18,355 nucleotides of DNA, from positions 1 to 18,355 of the forward strand of contig JBOHAD010000050.1 in assembly GCA_050697555.1 (NCBI GenBank). Reading direction: 5' to 3'. Positions within the stretch are counted from its first letter, which is position 1. Each line of letters opens with the position of its first letter. The position numbers were made by a program, and so were the translations under genes. Of this stretch, positions 1 through 7,163 are shown piece by piece. The DNA is from DASQWP01 sp050697555 (GTDB lineage Bacteria > Actinomycetota > Thermoleophilia > Gaiellales > Gaiellaceae). The notes beneath the pieces were generated by a model that saw only the letters and a list, made by a program, of their open reading frames with translations, ran no database searches and was not told where the DNA came from.

Positions 1-1823
1 TGCCGTGCCGCGCCGGCGATCGCCCCGGCGTCGATGCCGGCGGCGGCGAGGAGCTCCGCCGGCTTGCCGGAGCCCGGCATGCCGTCGACTCCGAGGACGG
101 TGACGCGCAACGGCTCCTCGAGGTCCGCGAGGGCGGCGAGCACGGCTTCGCCGAGCCCGCCCTCGGGCCAGTGGTCCTCGACCGTCACGATGCGCCCGCC
201 GGCGGCCTCCGCCGCCGCCCGCAGCGTCTCCCCGTCGATCGGCTTCACCGAATAGCAGTCGATCACCCGGGCTTCGATCCCGTCCTCGGCGAGCGAGTCG
301 GCCGCCCTCAGCGCCTCGGCCACGGTGATGCCGGCGGCGACGATGGCGACCTCGTCTTCGTCCGAAGAGCGCACGACGCGGCTGCCGCCGACCGGGAAGT
401 CCTCGTCGGCGTCGTAGATGACGGGCGTGTTCGCGCGCGTTGTGCGCAGAAAGACGATGCCCTCCGTCTCGGCCATCGCCGCGACGAGCTTGGCGGTCTG
501 ATTCCCGTCGCAGGGATAGAGGACCGTGCTCGAGTGGACGGCGCGCATCATGGCCAGGTCCTCGAGCGCCATCTGGGAGGGCCCGTCCTCGCCGATCGAG
601 ACGCCGGCGTGCGAGCCGCAGAGGCGCAGGTTCGCGCGGCTGACAGCGGCCATGCGCACGAAGTCGTAGGCGCGCGTCCAGAAGGCGGCGAAGGTGGAGG
701 CGAAGGGCTTCCAGCCCCGCACCTGGAGGCCCACGGCCGCGGCGGCCATCTGCTGCTCGGCGATGTACATCTCGAAGTACCGCTCCGGGTGGGCCTCGGC
801 GAAGATCTCGGCGTACGTGGAGTTCGCGACCTCGCCGTCGAGCCCGACGACCAGGCCGTCGGCGGCGCCGAGCGCCGCGAGCGCCTCGCCGTAGGCCTTG
901 CGGGTCGCCACCTCGCTCCCCACGTCGTAGCGCGGGAGCTCCAGCGCGCCGGTCTCGAAGCGGTGCGGCTCCCCGCGCCCTTCCGGCTTCGGGACGTCGA
1001 TGCGCAGGTCGCGGACGCCGCCGAGCTCGGCGATCGAGCTCTCGGGGTCGTCGAGCGCCTTCCCGTGGAAGCCGCCCTCGTCCTCCACGGCGGCCACGCC
1101 CTTCCCCTTGATCGTGCGGGCCACGATCACGGTCGGCTTGCCCTTCGTCTCCAGCGCCTCTCCGTACGCGCGGTCGATCTCCTCGACGTCGTGGCCGTCG
1201 ATCGCGATCGCGTGCCAGCCGAACGCGCGCGCTCGGTTCGCGTACGAGTCCAGGTCCCACCCGTGCATGGTCTCGCCACGCTGGCCGAGCCGGTTGACGT
1301 CGATGATCGCCGTCAGGTTGTCGAGCTCCAGGAAGGCGGCATGCTCGAAGGCCTCCCACATGGAGCCCTCGGCCATCTCGCTGTCCCCGCATAGCGCCCA
1401 GACACGGTACGGGACGCGGTCGAGTCGCTTGCCGGCGAGGGCGACGCCGACCGCGATGGGAAGACCCTGGCCGAGGGAGCCCGTGGCGACGTCCACCCAG
1501 GGCAGAACCGGCGTCGGATGGCCCTCGAGCGGGCTGCCGAGCTTTCGGAAGCTGAGAAGCTCCTCGTCCGTGAGCGCGCCCGCGGCCTTGTAGAGCGAGT
1601 AGAGCAGCGGCGACGCGTGGCCCTTGGAGAAGATCAGGTGGTCGTTGCCCGGATTCTCCGGGTCGTCGAAGTCGTAGCGCAGGTAGCCGTCGAGGAGGAC
1701 GGCCATGAGGTCGGCCGCGGACATCGACGAGGTGGGATGGCCCGACTTCGTGACGGCGCTCGTCCGGATGGAGTCGACCCGGAGCTGCTGTCCCAGCTCG
1801 CGCCGGCGCTCGTGCTCGGTCAT
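1..1823 (-). CDS. tkt: Transketolase, partial (C-terminal end runs off the window)
   Basis: Transketolase moves two-carbon ketol units between sugar phosphates in the non-oxidative pentose-phosphate pathway, using thiamine diphosphate; it is cytosolic. The frame is open from ATG at 1821-1823 (protein begins MTEHERRRELG) to the window edge, giving 607 codons without a stop. The usual length of this form is a little over 600, so only a few residues are probably missing. Visible motifs include SGHPTSSMSAADLMAVL near the N-terminus, SKGHASP, the GSLGQGLPIAVG segment, the ThDP motif beginning GDSEMAEGSMWEA, the pyrimidine-domain segment IAEQQMAAAAVGL with the catalytic Glu, and GSHAGVSIGEDGPSQ. 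The gene diverges from rpiB, whose start is only 20 bp away. There is no Shine-Dalgarno sequence; a TACGTT hexamer six bases before the ATG suggests a leaderless message. Confidence 0.95.
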   Translation of the reverse strand, partial: MTEHERRRELGQQLRVDSIRTSAVTKSGHPTSSMSAADLMAVLLDGYLRYDFDDPENPGNDHLIFSKGHASPLLYSLYKAAGALTDEELLSFRKLGSPLEGHPTPVLPWVDVATGSLGQGLPIAVGVALAGKRLDRVPYRVWALCGDSEMAEGSMWEAFEHAAFLELDNLTAIIDVNRLGQRGETMHGWDLDSYANRARAFGWHAIAIDGHDVEEIDRAYGEALETKGKPTVIVARTIKGKGVAAVEDEGGFHGKALDDPESSIAELGGVRDLRIDVPKPEGRGEPHRFETGALELPRYDVGSEVATRKAYGEALAALGAADGLVVGLDGEVANSTYAEIFAEAHPERYFEMYIAEQQMAAAAVGLQVRGWKPFASTFAAFWTRAYDFVRMAAVSRANLRLCGSHAGVSIGEDGPSQMALEDLAMMRAVHSSTVLYPCDGNQTAKLVAAMAETEGIVFLRTTRANTPVIYDADEDFPVGGSRVVRSSDEDEVAIVAAGITVAEALRAADSLAEDGIEARVIDCYSVKPIDGETLRAAAEAAGGRIVTVEDHWPEGGLGEAVLAALADLEEPLRVTVLGVDGMPGSGKPAELLAAAGIDAGAIAGAAR

Positions 1824-1825
1824 GC

Positions 1826-1838
1826 GGGTAACGTACCC
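1826..1838. promoter_or_regulatory. Symmetric bidirectional promoter candidate between tkt and rpiB
   Basis: The 20-bp gap contains GGGTAACGTACCC, a dyad with 5-bp arms (GGGTA/TACCC) around ACG. On the plus strand it holds TAACGT (1829-1834) and on the minus strand TACGTT (1835-1830), both matching the TANNNT -10 pattern. The minus hexamer is six bases from the tkt ATG and the plus hexamer nine bases from the rpiB GTG. Neither gene has a Shine-Dalgarno sequence, which fits leaderless transcripts. No -35 is visible. The assignment is inferred from position only. Confidence 0.5.
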
Positions 1839-1843
1839 ATTCG

Positions 1844-2299
1844 GTGCGCGTCGCCGTAGCCTTCGACCACCGTGGTGTCAAGCTGCGCGAGCGCGTCTGC
1901 GTCGCCATCGCCGAGCAAGGTCATCAGGTGCTCGACCTCGGGACGGACGCAGCGGAGCCGAGGATCGACTACCCCGACAAGGCGCGGGAGATCGGCGAGG
2001 CGATCCTCGCGGGCAACGCCGAGCGCGGTGTGCTCGTGTGCGGCTCCGGCGTGGGCGCCTCCGTGGCCGCGAACAAGCTCGCCGGCATCCGCGCGGCGGT
2101 CTGCCACGACGGGTACTCGGCGCATCAGGGCGTCGAGCACGACGACATGAACGTCCTCTGTCTCGGCTCGGAGGTGGTCGGCGCCGAGCTCGCAGGCGAC
2201 CTCGTGCGAACCTTCCTCGGGGCCGAGTTCGACGGCGGCGACCGGTACCGTAAGAGATTGGACAAGATCGAAGCGATGGAAGGACTGAGGCATGACTAG
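1844..2299 (+). CDS. rpiB: Ribose-5-phosphate isomerase B
   Basis: RpiB interconverts ribose-5-phosphate and ribulose-5-phosphate in the non-oxidative pentose-phosphate pathway. The 151-residue length is typical of the LacAB/RpiB family. The N-terminal VAVAFDHRG carries the conserved Asp8-His9. The segment VLVCGSGVGASVAANK carries Cys66, the catalytic base of the E. coli-type enzyme; mycobacterial RpiB has Gly there and uses a Glu instead. EHDDMNVLCLG (98-108) is the usual EHND-like motif. The start is GTG 1844, which puts FDHRG at the normal distance from the N-terminus; an upstream extension would run into the tkt start region. It is the first gene of the rightward operon and overlaps tal by 8 bp. 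Confidence 0.95.
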   Translation: MRVAVAFDHRGVKLRERVCVAIAEQGHQVLDLGTDAAEPRIDYPDKAREIGEAILAGNAERGVLVCGSGVGASVAANKLAGIRAAVCHDGYSAHQGVEHDDMNVLCLGSEVVGAELAGDLVRTFLGAEFDGGDRYRKRLDKIEAMEGLRHD

Positions 2300-3398
2300 T
2301 TCCCGCTTGCACCAGCTCGGCGAGCACGGGCAGAGCGTCTGGATCGACTACCTCTCGCGCGACATCCTCCGCACAGGCGAGCTCGAGCGGATGATGCGCG
2401 AGGACGCCGTTGTCGGCGTCACGTCGAATCCGACCATCTTCCAGAAGGCGATCTCGGCCGGAAGCGCCTACGACGACCAGCTCCGTGATGTGCTGCGCGA
2501 AGAGCGCGCTCCGAAGGAGATCTTCATCCGCCTCGCCACCCAGGACGTGGGCGACGCGCTCGACCTCCTGCGCCCCGTCTGGGACGAGGGCGCGGGCCGG
2601 GACGGCTACGTCTCCCTCGAGGTCGACCCGAACCTCGCGTGGGACACCGAGGCCACGATCGCCGAGGCCCAGCGCCTGCACGAGGTCGTGGACCGGCCGA
2701 ACCTCTTCGTCAAGATCCCGGCGACGAAGGAAGGCCTCCCGGCGATCGAGGAGATGATCTCCCGCGGCCGCTCGATCAACGTCACGCTCATCTTCGGGCT
2801 CGAGCGCTACGCCGAGGTGGCGGAGGCCTACATCCGCGGACTCGAGCGGCTCGTCGAGGGGGGCGGCGACCCGACCACGGTCGCGTCCGTGGCGAGCTTC
2901 TTCGTCTCGCGCGTGGACACCGAGGCGGACAAGCGCCTCGACGAGATCGGCGGCCACGACGAGCTCAAGGGCAAGCTCGCGGTGGCGAACGCGAAGCTCG
3001 CGTACGAGCGGTGCAAGGAGATCTTCGCCGGCGAGCGCTGGGAGGCGCTGGCCGCGAAGGGCGCCACGCCGCAGCGCTGCCTCTGGGCCTCGACGTCGAC
3101 GAAGAACCCCGAGTACCGAGACGTGCTCTACGTCGAGGAGCTGATCGGCCCGAACACGGTCAACACGATGCCGGAGGAGACGATCCAGGCCTTCCAGGAT
3201 CACGGGAAGGTAGCCGAGACGCTCGAGCAGGGGCTCGACGAGGCGCGGCGCACCTTCGAGCGCCTGGCGGAGGCCGGCGTCGACTACGACGACGTCACGC
3301 GGACGCTCGAGCGCGAGGGCGTCGAGAAGTTCGCCGACTCCTTCTCGGAGCTGATCGAAGGAATCCGCGCCAAGTCGGGCGAGCTCGTCACGGCGTAG
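2292..3398 (+). CDS. tal: Transaldolase (actinobacterial/cyanobacterial long form)
   Basis: Transaldolase transfers a dihydroxyacetone unit from sedoheptulose-7-phosphate to glyceraldehyde-3-phosphate, giving erythrose-4-phosphate and fructose-6-phosphate. The protein has 368 residues, usual for the mycobacterial-type family. Visible motifs are VWIDYLSRD with the catalytic Asp19, VTSNPTIFQKAI, VSLEVDPNLAWDT, NLFVKIPAT with the Schiff-base Lys141, and SINVTLIFGLERY. The ATG at 2292 lies inside the end of rpiB, with a GGAAGGACTGAGG purine stretch upstream. The TAG stop is followed, in the same frame and two codons later, by the pgi GTG. The same two domains occur as a natural bifunctional transaldolase/glucose-6-phosphate isomerase in other bacteria, so this looks like a split version of that fusion. 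Confidence 0.96.
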   Translation: MTSSRLHQLGEHGQSVWIDYLSRDILRTGELERMMREDAVVGVTSNPTIFQKAISAGSAYDDQLRDVLREERAPKEIFIRLATQDVGDALDLLRPVWDEGAGRDGYVSLEVDPNLAWDTEATIAEAQRLHEVVDRPNLFVKIPATKEGLPAIEEMISRGRSINVTLIFGLERYAEVAEAYIRGLERLVEGGGDPTTVASVASFFVSRVDTEADKRLDEIGGHDELKGKLAVANAKLAYERCKEIFAGERWEALAAKGATPQRCLWASTSTKNPEYRDVLYVEELIGPNTVNTMPEETIQAFQDHGKVAETLEQGLDEARRTFERLAEAGVDYDDVTRTLEREGVEKFADSFSELIEGIRAKSGELVTA

Positions 3399-3404
3399 AC
3401 GCGG

Positions 3405-4778
3405 GTGGCCTCGGTCGACACCGCCGAGCTCGTCGAGCGCCTCTGGGCCCGCGACGCGGCGCTCTGGACCGGTCACGATGAGGCGCAGTGGCTCGGCTGG
3501 CTCGACGAGCCGCTCCGCATGCAGGAGCGCGTGCCCGCTCTCCGCGCCTTCGCGGAGGAGGCTTCCGGCTTCGCGCACGTCGTCCTGCTCGGCATGGGCG
3601 GCTCGAGCCTCGCGCCCGAGGTGATTCGCCGCACGTTCGGCGGGGAGCGCTTCCACGTCCTCGACACGACCCACCCGGCGGCCGTGCGGCGGCTGGCCGA
3701 GTCGCTCGACGTCGAGCGGACGCTCTTCCTCGTCGCGTCCAAGTCGGGTACGACGCTGGAGACGCGCTGCCATCTCGACTTCTTCTGGGACCTCGCGGGC
3801 GGCCGCGGCGAGGCGTTCGCCGCGATCACGGATCCGGGCTCGAAGCTCGAGGCCCTCGCCGAGGAGCGCGGCTTTCGCGCGATCTTCCTCGGGGAGCCGA
3901 CGATCGGGGGGCGCTACTCGGCCCTCTCCGTCTTCGGGATGGTTCCCGCAGCCGTCCTGGGGGTGGACGTCGAGGACCTGCTCGGACGAGCGGCCTACGC
4001 GGTCGACGACTGCCGAGGGTTGGTGAACAATCACGGGCTCGAGCTCGGCCGCGCGCTCGGCGAAGGCGCGCTGGAAGGCCGGGACAAGGTGCTCATCAAC
4101 CCGGATCCCGGCGGATTCCGGCTGTGGGCGGAGCAGCTGGTGGCGGAGTCGACCGGCAAGGAGGGCAAGGGCCTCGTTCCCGTTCCGGGCGACCAGGAGA
4201 TGGGATCGGATCGCCAGGAGGCCGAGGTCTGGATCTCAGAGGCGTACGACCTCGGAATCGAGTTCTACCGCTGGGAGTTCGCGGTCGCCGTCGCAGGCTC
4301 GATCCTGGGGATAAACCCGTTCACGCAGCCGAACGTGCAGGAGGCCAAGGACCGTACGACTGCCGTCCTTTCGGGCCGCGAAACGGGGTCAGACCCCGGG
4401 ACTGGTCCTGAAGGGACGGTGGAGGAGCTGCTCGCAGGAGCGGAGCCGCCCACGTACGTGGCGGTCCAGGCGTTCATCGACCCAGCCAGGGAGGCGGAGC
4501 TCGACCCGCTCGTCGCCCGGGCGTGCGAGACCGGCTGCGTCGTCACGGTCGGGCTGGGCCCGCGCTACCTGCACTCGACCGGCCAGCTGCACAAGGGAGG
4601 GCCGCCCACCGGGAGGTTCGTCCAGGTCGTCGACGACCCCGGCGATGACGTTCCGATTCCCGGCCACGACTTCGGGTTCGCCGGGCTGATCGAGGCGCAG
4701 GCGGTCGGCGACTATGCCGCCCTGAAGGAGCGGGATCGGCCCATCGTCCGCGTCAGACTCGAGGAGGTATCCACGTGA
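3405..4778 (+). CDS. pgi: Glucose-6-phosphate isomerase (short form)
   Basis: Pgi interconverts glucose-6-phosphate and fructose-6-phosphate, linking glycolysis to the pentose-phosphate cycle. The 457-residue protein has two sugar-isomerase (SIS) domains: GMGGSSLAPE (63-72) and SKSGTTLET (112-120) in the first, then the conserved segment containing ESTGKEGKG, INPFTQPNVQEAKDRT, and a C-terminal LHSTGQLHKGG. It is shorter than the roughly 550-residue E. coli enzyme and resembles the Pgi half of Tal-Pgi fusions. The start is GTG 3405, with no Shine-Dalgarno sequence upstream, so translation probably depends on ribosomes leaving tal. Residues 323-337 (SGRETGSDPGTGPEG) are low-complexity and are encoded by a cluster of small palindromes, apparently a REP-like insertion. 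The stop overlaps the gnd start (GTGA). Confidence 0.93.
   Translation: MASVDTAELVERLWARDAALWTGHDEAQWLGWLDEPLRMQERVPALRAFAEEASGFAHVVLLGMGGSSLAPEVIRRTFGGERFHVLDTTHPAAVRRLAESLDVERTLFLVASKSGTTLETRCHLDFFWDLAGGRGEAFAAITDPGSKLEALAEERGFRAIFLGEPTIGGRYSALSVFGMVPAAVLGVDVEDLLGRAAYAVDDCRGLVNNHGLELGRALGEGALEGRDKVLINPDPGGFRLWAEQLVAESTGKEGKGLVPVPGDQEMGSDRQEAEVWISEAYDLGIEFYRWEFAVAVAGSILGINPFTQPNVQEAKDRTTAVLSGRETGSDPGTGPEGTVEELLAGAEPPTYVAVQAFIDPAREAELDPLVARACETGCVVTVGLGPRYLHSTGQLHKGGPPTGRFVQVVDDPGDDVPIPGHDFGFAGLIEAQAVGDYAALKERDRPIVRVRLEEVST
4369..4408. repeat. REP-like cluster of three palindromes inside pgi
   Basis: Three inverted repeats lie back to back: TTTCG/CGAAA around GGCCG (4369-4383), the 15-bp odd palindrome CGGGGTCAGACCCCG (4384-4398, 7-bp arms), and GGAC/GTCC around TG (4399-4408). 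The central sequence resembles a palindrome I recall as widespread in bacterial genomes near REP-associated transposases; this is memory, not a search result. The block encodes a Gly/Ser/Thr/Pro-rich loop in the pgi frame. Confidence 0.55.
4761..4768 (+). promoter_or_regulatory. Strong ribosome binding site for gnd
   Basis: GAGGAGGT ends six bases before the GTG at 4775, an ideal spacing. It settles the gnd start and is one of only two strong Shine-Dalgarno sequences in this operon, the other being before pgl. Confidence 0.85.
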
Positions 4779-5671
4779 AGCTCGGCATGGTCGGTCTCGG
4801 CCGCATGGGCGGCAGCATGACGGAGCGTCTGCGCCGCGACGGGCACGAGGTGGAGACGTACGCGCGCACGGCGCCGGAGCGGACGGCCGACTCGCTCGTC
4901 GAGCTGGCCACCCGGCTCGAGCAGCCGCGCGTCGTCTGGCTCATGATCCCGGCCGGCGACCCGACCGAGCAGGCGATCCGGAACTTCCTGCCGCTCCTCG
5001 AGGACGGGGACACGATCGTCGACGGCGGCAACTCGTACTTCCGGGACTCGCAGCGGCGCGCGGCGCAGGCCAAGGAGAAGGGCGTCTTCTTCCTCGACGC
5101 GGGCGTCTCCGGCGGCATCTGGGGCCTGGCGGAGGGCTACTGCGTCATGGTCGGCGGCGAGGAGGAGCCCTTCCGGGCCGTGGAGCCGGCCCTCCAGACC
5201 CTCGCGCCGGAAGGCGGCTACGCGCACGTCGGACCCTCGGGCGCCGGGCACTTCGTGAAGATGGTGCACAACGGGATCGAGTACGGGCTCATGCAGGCGT
5301 ACGCGGAAGGCTTCGACCTCATGAACGGGATCGAGGACTACGAGCTCGACCTGCGCCAGGTGGCCGCGCTGTGGCAGCGGGGCTCGGTCGTCCGCGGCTG
5401 GCTGCTCGAGCTCCTGGAGCGCGCCTTCGAGCAGGATCCGGGCCTCGAGTCGATCCGCGGCTACGTCGACGACTCGGGCGAGGGCCGCTGGACGGTGCAC
5501 GAGGCGATCGAGGCGGCCGTGCCCGTGCCGGCCATCGCGCTCGCGCTCTTCGCCCGCTTCTCCTCCAGGCAGGACGAGTCCTTCGCGGCCAAGGTGAACG
5601 CCGCCCTCCGCAACCAGTTCGGCGGCCACGCCGTGCAGGCGGCGGGGCAGTCCCGTGACCGAGCTCGCTGA
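4775..5671 (+). CDS. gnd: 6-phosphogluconate dehydrogenase, decarboxylating, short form
   Basis: Gnd oxidatively decarboxylates 6-phosphogluconate to ribulose-5-phosphate, the last oxidative step of the pathway. At 298 residues it belongs to the short GndA-like class (about 300) rather than the 470-residue E. coli class. The N-terminal nucleotide fold has GLGRMGG (7-13). The catalytic region reads GHFVKMVHNGIEYG, with Lys162, His165, Asn166 and Glu169 as in the family. VSGGIWGLAEGYCVMVGG is also typical. After the second strand the sequence is YARTAPER, with Arg31 and no acidic residue, which favours NADP+; many short-form enzymes have an Asp there and prefer NAD+. The GTG start overlaps the pgi stop as GTGA. 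The gene overlaps zwf by 17 bp. Confidence 0.95.
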   Translation: MKLGMVGLGRMGGSMTERLRRDGHEVETYARTAPERTADSLVELATRLEQPRVVWLMIPAGDPTEQAIRNFLPLLEDGDTIVDGGNSYFRDSQRRAAQAKEKGVFFLDAGVSGGIWGLAEGYCVMVGGEEEPFRAVEPALQTLAPEGGYAHVGPSGAGHFVKMVHNGIEYGLMQAYAEGFDLMNGIEDYELDLRQVAALWQRGSVVRGWLLELLERAFEQDPGLESIRGYVDDSGEGRWTVHEAIEAAVPVPAIALALFARFSSRQDESFAAKVNAALRNQFGGHAVQAAGQSRDRAR

Positions 5672-7163
5672 GAACCCACTCCTCGAGGGCCTGCGGTCGC
5701 GCCGCACTCCCGAGCCCTGCGCGCTCACGATCTTCGGCGCCTCGGGCGACCTGACCCAGCGGAAGCTCTTTCCGGCCCTCTACGCGCTCGCCTTCCGCAA
5801 CCTTCTCCCGGAGCAGTTCGGCGTCGTCGGGGTGGCGCGCACGCACATGTCCACGGACGAGTTCCGAGAGCGCATGCGCGAGGCCGTTACGGAGCACGGT
5901 CGCGACGAGTTCCGGGCCGACGTCTGGGAGCAGCTGGCGGCGGGCACCCGCTACGTCTGCGCCGACCTCATCGACGCGCAGGAGGACCAGGAGGTCATCG
6001 AGTGCCTGAACGAGCTCGACGAGACGCGCGGAACTGCCGGCAACCGCGTCTACTACTTCGCCGTCCCACCGAGCGCGATCGAGCCGATCGTCGTCCAGAT
6101 CGGGCCGCGTCGCGCCACGGGCGGCTGGACGCGCCTCATCGTCGAGAAGCCATTCGGTCACGACCTCGAGAGCGCTCGCCGGCTCAACGAGATCGTCCGC
6201 GCGTACTTCGACGAGAGCGAGATCTTCCGCATCGACCACTACCTGGGCAAGGAGACGGTGCAGAACATGCTCGTTCTCCGCTTCGCCAACGGGATCTTCG
6301 AGCCGATCTGGAACCGCCAGTTCGTCGACCACGTCCAGATCACCGTGGCCGAGTCGCTGGGGATCGAGGGACGGACCGGCTTCTACGAGGCCTCCGGCGC
6401 GGCCCGCGACATCGTCCAGAACCATCTGCTCCAGCTCGTCGCGCTGACGGCGATGGAGCCGCCGATCGACTTCAGCTCCGAGTCGGTGCGGAACGAGAAG
6501 GTGAAGGTGCTGCGCGCGACGCACACGCCCGGGCCGAAGCACGTCGTCCGCGGCCAGTACGGGCCGGGCCACGTCGAGGGTGAGGAGGTGCCGGGCTACC
6601 GTGAGGAGGAGGGCGTCGACCCCGACTCCGCGACGGAGACCTACGTCGCCGCCAAGCTCTACGTCGACAACTGGCGCTGGGCCGACACTCCGTTCTACGT
6701 CCGCACCGGCAAGCGGCTGCCGCGGCGGGAGACGACGATCGCCATCCAGTTCAAGCGGGCGCCCCACCCTCCGTTCGAGGTGGACGTCGAGGAGGGCCTC
6801 CGCCCCAACGTCCTCCTCGTCCACATCCAGCCTGACGAGGGCGTCTCGCTCGCCATCGGCGCGAAGGTGCCCGGCCAGGGGTTGACGATTCGCACGGTGC
6901 ACATGGACTTCCTCTACGGCGGCTCCTTCCGCGTGGGGCTGCCGGAGGCCTACGAGCGGCTCATCCTCGACTGCCTGCTCGGGGACGCGACTCTCTTCAC
7001 GCGCGCCGACGAGGTGGAGGAGCAGTGGGCGCTCGTGGACGCGATGGTCGCGCCCTGGAAGCGAGACCGCCCGCACTTCCCCAACTACGCGGCCGGGACC
7101 TGGGGCCCTCCCGCCGCCGACGAGCTCCTGCACAGGGACGGCCGCTCGTGGCGCAGGCACTGA
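5655..7163 (+). CDS. zwf: Glucose-6-phosphate 1-dehydrogenase
   Basis: Zwf oxidises glucose-6-phosphate to 6-phosphoglucono-1,5-lactone with reduction of NADP+, the committed step of the oxidative branch. The protein has 502 residues, the standard length. The N-terminal nucleotide-binding motif is GASGDLTQRKLFP (28-40). The family signature RIDHYLGKE (192-200) contains the substrate-binding and catalytic His/Lys region, preceded by LIVEKPFGHDL. The C-terminal domain has the usual YVRTGKRLP segment. The GTG at 5655 lies inside the end of gnd; the upstream GGCGGGGCAG is only a weak ribosome binding site, so coupling to gnd is likely. The gene is followed by opcA, whose product is known to assemble or activate Zwf in cyanobacteria and actinobacteria. 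Confidence 0.97.
   Translation: MTELAENPLLEGLRSRRTPEPCALTIFGASGDLTQRKLFPALYALAFRNLLPEQFGVVGVARTHMSTDEFRERMREAVTEHGRDEFRADVWEQLAAGTRYVCADLIDAQEDQEVIECLNELDETRGTAGNRVYYFAVPPSAIEPIVVQIGPRRATGGWTRLIVEKPFGHDLESARRLNEIVRAYFDESEIFRIDHYLGKETVQNMLVLRFANGIFEPIWNRQFVDHVQITVAESLGIEGRTGFYEASGAARDIVQNHLLQLVALTAMEPPIDFSSESVRNEKVKVLRATHTPGPKHVVRGQYGPGHVEGEEVPGYREEEGVDPDSATETYVAAKLYVDNWRWADTPFYVRTGKRLPRRETTIAIQFKRAPHPPFEVDVEEGLRPNVLLVHIQPDEGVSLAIGAKVPGQGLTIRTVHMDFLYGGSFRVGLPEAYERLILDCLLGDATLFTRADEVEEQWALVDAMVAPWKRDRPHFPNYAAGTWGPPAADELLHRDGRSWRRH

Noticed and set aside
171..1394. Long plus-strand open frame opposite transketolase
   Set aside because: The minus strand encodes unmistakable transketolase with cofactor motifs over the same bases.
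1878..4034. 718-codon open frame on the minus strand opposite rpiB, tal and pgi
   Set aside because: It is Arg/Asp/Val-rich antisense sequence with no domain; long stop-free antisense frames are expected at this GC content. The frames at 5319-7772 and 15319-17682 (minus) and 11108-12955 (plus) were rejected for the same reason.
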